A DNA stretch of 64,000 nucleotides from JACCYQ01 sp036675565 (GTDB lineage: Bacteria > Bacteroidota > Bacteroidia > Chitinophagales > Chitinophagaceae): positions 1 through 64,000 of the forward strand of contig JAKFER010000051.1 of assembly GCA_036675565.1 (NCBI GenBank). Reading direction: 5' to 3'. Below the pieces are notes generated by a model. The model saw only the letters and a list, made by a program, of their open reading frames with translations. It was not told where the DNA came from and made no database searches. Positions 63,050 through 64,000 of this stretch are shown here, in pieces; position 1 is the first letter of the stretch; each line of letters begins with the position of its first letter. Made by a program: the position numbers and the translations under genes.

Positions 63050-63103
63050 GCCGCAAAAATAAACTTTCAAGAATAATCACAACAACGCCATTATAGCAAG
63101 GAC

Positions 63104-63136
63104 AAAAAAAAACCCCTCCGGCAAAACCGGAGAGGG
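63104..63136 (-). terminator. Terminator of ssb
   Basis: CCCCTCCGG pairs with CCGGAGAGGG across a short A-rich loop with one bulge, and nine T follow on the minus strand. Confidence 0.88.
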
Positions 63137-63156
63137 TAAATAACAAGTTTGGACAA

Positions 63157-63582
63157 TCAGAATGGCAGATCGTCAACTGATTCACTTACTTCGCTAGAAG
63201 CAGAAACTTGTGATGAAGATGCCTGTTGATTGTAGCCGCCGGATGAAGGACCATCAGCTTTTCCACCCAGTAATTGCACTTCACGTACACGAAGAGAGAG
63301 TGAAGCACCATTGGTGCCATCATTTTTCTGGTACGTCCTCAGTTCAGGGGTGCCTTCAACAAACACCTGCTTACCTTTGGTTAAATAAGGTGCAATACCT
63401 GTTTTATCACTCCAGTAAGCGCAATCAACCCAGGTTGTTTTTTCCTGGTTATTGCCCTGGCTGTCGCGATACTTTTCAGTATGGGCTACTGTAAAGTTGA
63501 TAACATTTTTTCCGTTGACTGTGTTAACCAGGCAATCTTTGCCCAGGTTACCGATTACTTGCATTTTGATCATAGTGCTCAT
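63157..63582 (-). CDS. ssb: Single-stranded DNA-binding protein
   Basis: 141 residues. The OB fold covers about 1-105 (MIKMQVIGNLGKDCLVNTVNGKNVINFTVAHTEKY, TTWVDCAYW, VFVEGTPELRTYQKNDG). A Gly/Ser/Gln-rich linker leads to the acidic tip SVDDLPF that recruits repair and replication proteins. The upstream near-match TGACTTTG (TG instead of TA) may be a weak -7 box. Confidence 0.95.
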   Translation of the reverse strand: MSTMIKMQVIGNLGKDCLVNTVNGKNVINFTVAHTEKYRDSQGNNQEKTTWVDCAYWSDKTGIAPYLTKGKQVFVEGTPELRTYQKNDGTNGASLSLRVREVQLLGGKADGPSSGGYNQQASSSQVSASSEVSESVDDLPF

Positions 63583-63665
63583 TTTTAAATCGTAATTAAT
63601 AATAGCGGCAATTTAGCACTATTTCATACCCAAAGTCAATACCACGAACAGGTATTTCTTCACAT

Positions 63666-64000
63666 TTAATCCGCCCTTCCTGAAGCCGCATCAATGGTGC
63701 GTCCTAAAAAAATAGCATTCATAAATAATTTGCTGCCTCCAAGCCAGAATCCCCTGAAATTCGGGTTATCGGCAATATTAATCACCCTGCCGCTTCCTAC
63801 TGTATTAACCAATACTGATGCGGTATTCTCCATGGCTTTTTTGTTTTCCGCACTTAACCAACCACTCTGAAGCGGTGATTTGGTATACACAAAAGGAACG
63901 GCAAACTGGTTTTTCCCTTTTTCCATAAAAACACGATTCCCTTTAAATACGCTGATATTTTTATGGGTATAACCGTATGCCAGCGGGTGGGTTAAATCTA
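63666..64000 (-). CDS. Zinc carboxypeptidase, M14 family, 3' end (partial)
   Basis: The frame is open from the right edge to TAA at 63666 and gives about 111 residues beginning DLTHPLAYGYTHKNISVFKGN. The ending (GRVINIADNPNFRGFWLGGSKLFMNAIFLG) matches the conserved C-terminal domain of large secreted M14 metallopeptidases of Bacteroidota; the catalytic zinc domain lies outside the window. The internal ATG at 63926 is not the true start. Confidence 0.75.
   Translation of the reverse strand, partial: DLTHPLAYGYTHKNISVFKGNRVFMEKGKNQFAVPFVYTKSPLQSGWLSAENKKAMENTASVLVNTVGSGRVINIADNPNFRGFWLGGSKLFMNAIFLGRTIDAASGRAD

Noticed and set aside
63052..63060. TATTTTTGC just before the Ldh-family gene as its promoter
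   Set aside because: It ends only 2-3 bases before the preferred ATG, so transcription would begin at or inside the start codon; probably chance or it would require another start.
1..64000. CRISPR arrays, insertion sequences, prophage genes or a replication origin
   Set aside because: No regularly spaced repeats, transposase frames, phage proteins or DnaA-box clusters were seen on either strand.

Overview
The window looks like a chromosomal segment of a Bacteroidota bacterium, most likely of the Chitinophagia/Chitinophagaceae type. The evidence is a PorU2/PorV2 pair of type IX secretion-type proteins, recurring promoter -7 boxes of the form TAnnTTTGC, A-rich translation starts without Shine-Dalgarno motifs (the one clear exception is rpsU), the protein families seen, and a low to moderate GC content. 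No insertion sequence, CRISPR array, prophage or replication origin was found. Nearly all of the DNA is coding; the only gap above 300 bases without a protein gene (20855-21726) carries four tRNA genes.

Layout. 1-4.6 kb: end of an unknown gene, a FemAB/GNAT-like gene, then on the minus strand ispD, an isoaspartyl peptidase, the heptose kinase rfaE1 and an OmpH/Skp-like chaperone. 4.8-21.5 kb: the transcription/translation supercluster on the minus strand, read as tRNA-Thr, tRNA-Tyr, tRNA-Gly, tRNA-Thr, tuf, tRNA-Trp, secE, nusG, rplK, rplA, rplJ, rplL, rpoB, rpoC. It is interrupted by an ArnT/PMT-like membrane glycosyltransferase after nusG and by an opposite-strand helix-hairpin-helix gene between rplL and rpoB. 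21.7-24 kb: hpf, xerC-like recombinase, rpsU, ribE. 24-30.3 kb: an AT-rich glycan block with a DPM1-like glycosyltransferase, a methyltransferase, two large polytopic membrane proteins (LIC_10190-like and YfhO-like), and a glycosyltransferase pseudogene broken by two in-frame stops. 30.3-36.5 kb: porV2-porU2. 36.7-39.6 kb: tyrS, a PAP2 phosphatase and a GDSL hydrolase. 39.7-44.8 kb: a cyanophycin locus with cyanophycinase, a Tat-type aminotransferase and cyanophycin synthetase. 44.9 kb: tRNA-Gln. 45-51.3 kb: a six-gene nucleotide-sugar operon. 51.5-64 kb: waaA, a conserved unknown, tdk, ccmB-ccmC-ccmD, gdhA, a small PDDEXK-like protein, amn, a secreted Cys-rich protein, queA with a structured leader, lysC, an Ldh-family oxidoreductase, ssb, and the 3' end of an M14 carboxypeptidase.

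How the genes relate. Several groups serve the envelope: heptose kinase, Kdo transferase WaaA, dTDP-rhamnose and UDP-uronate/xylose enzymes, an aminotransferase for amino sugars, and lipid-carrier glycosyltransferases. The cyanophycin genes indicate storage of nitrogen as an Asp-Arg polymer; isoaspartyl peptidase, aspartate kinase and glutamate dehydrogenase are metabolically adjacent but not in the same operon. Many start sites had to be chosen from homologue length, because ribosome binding sites carry little information here.
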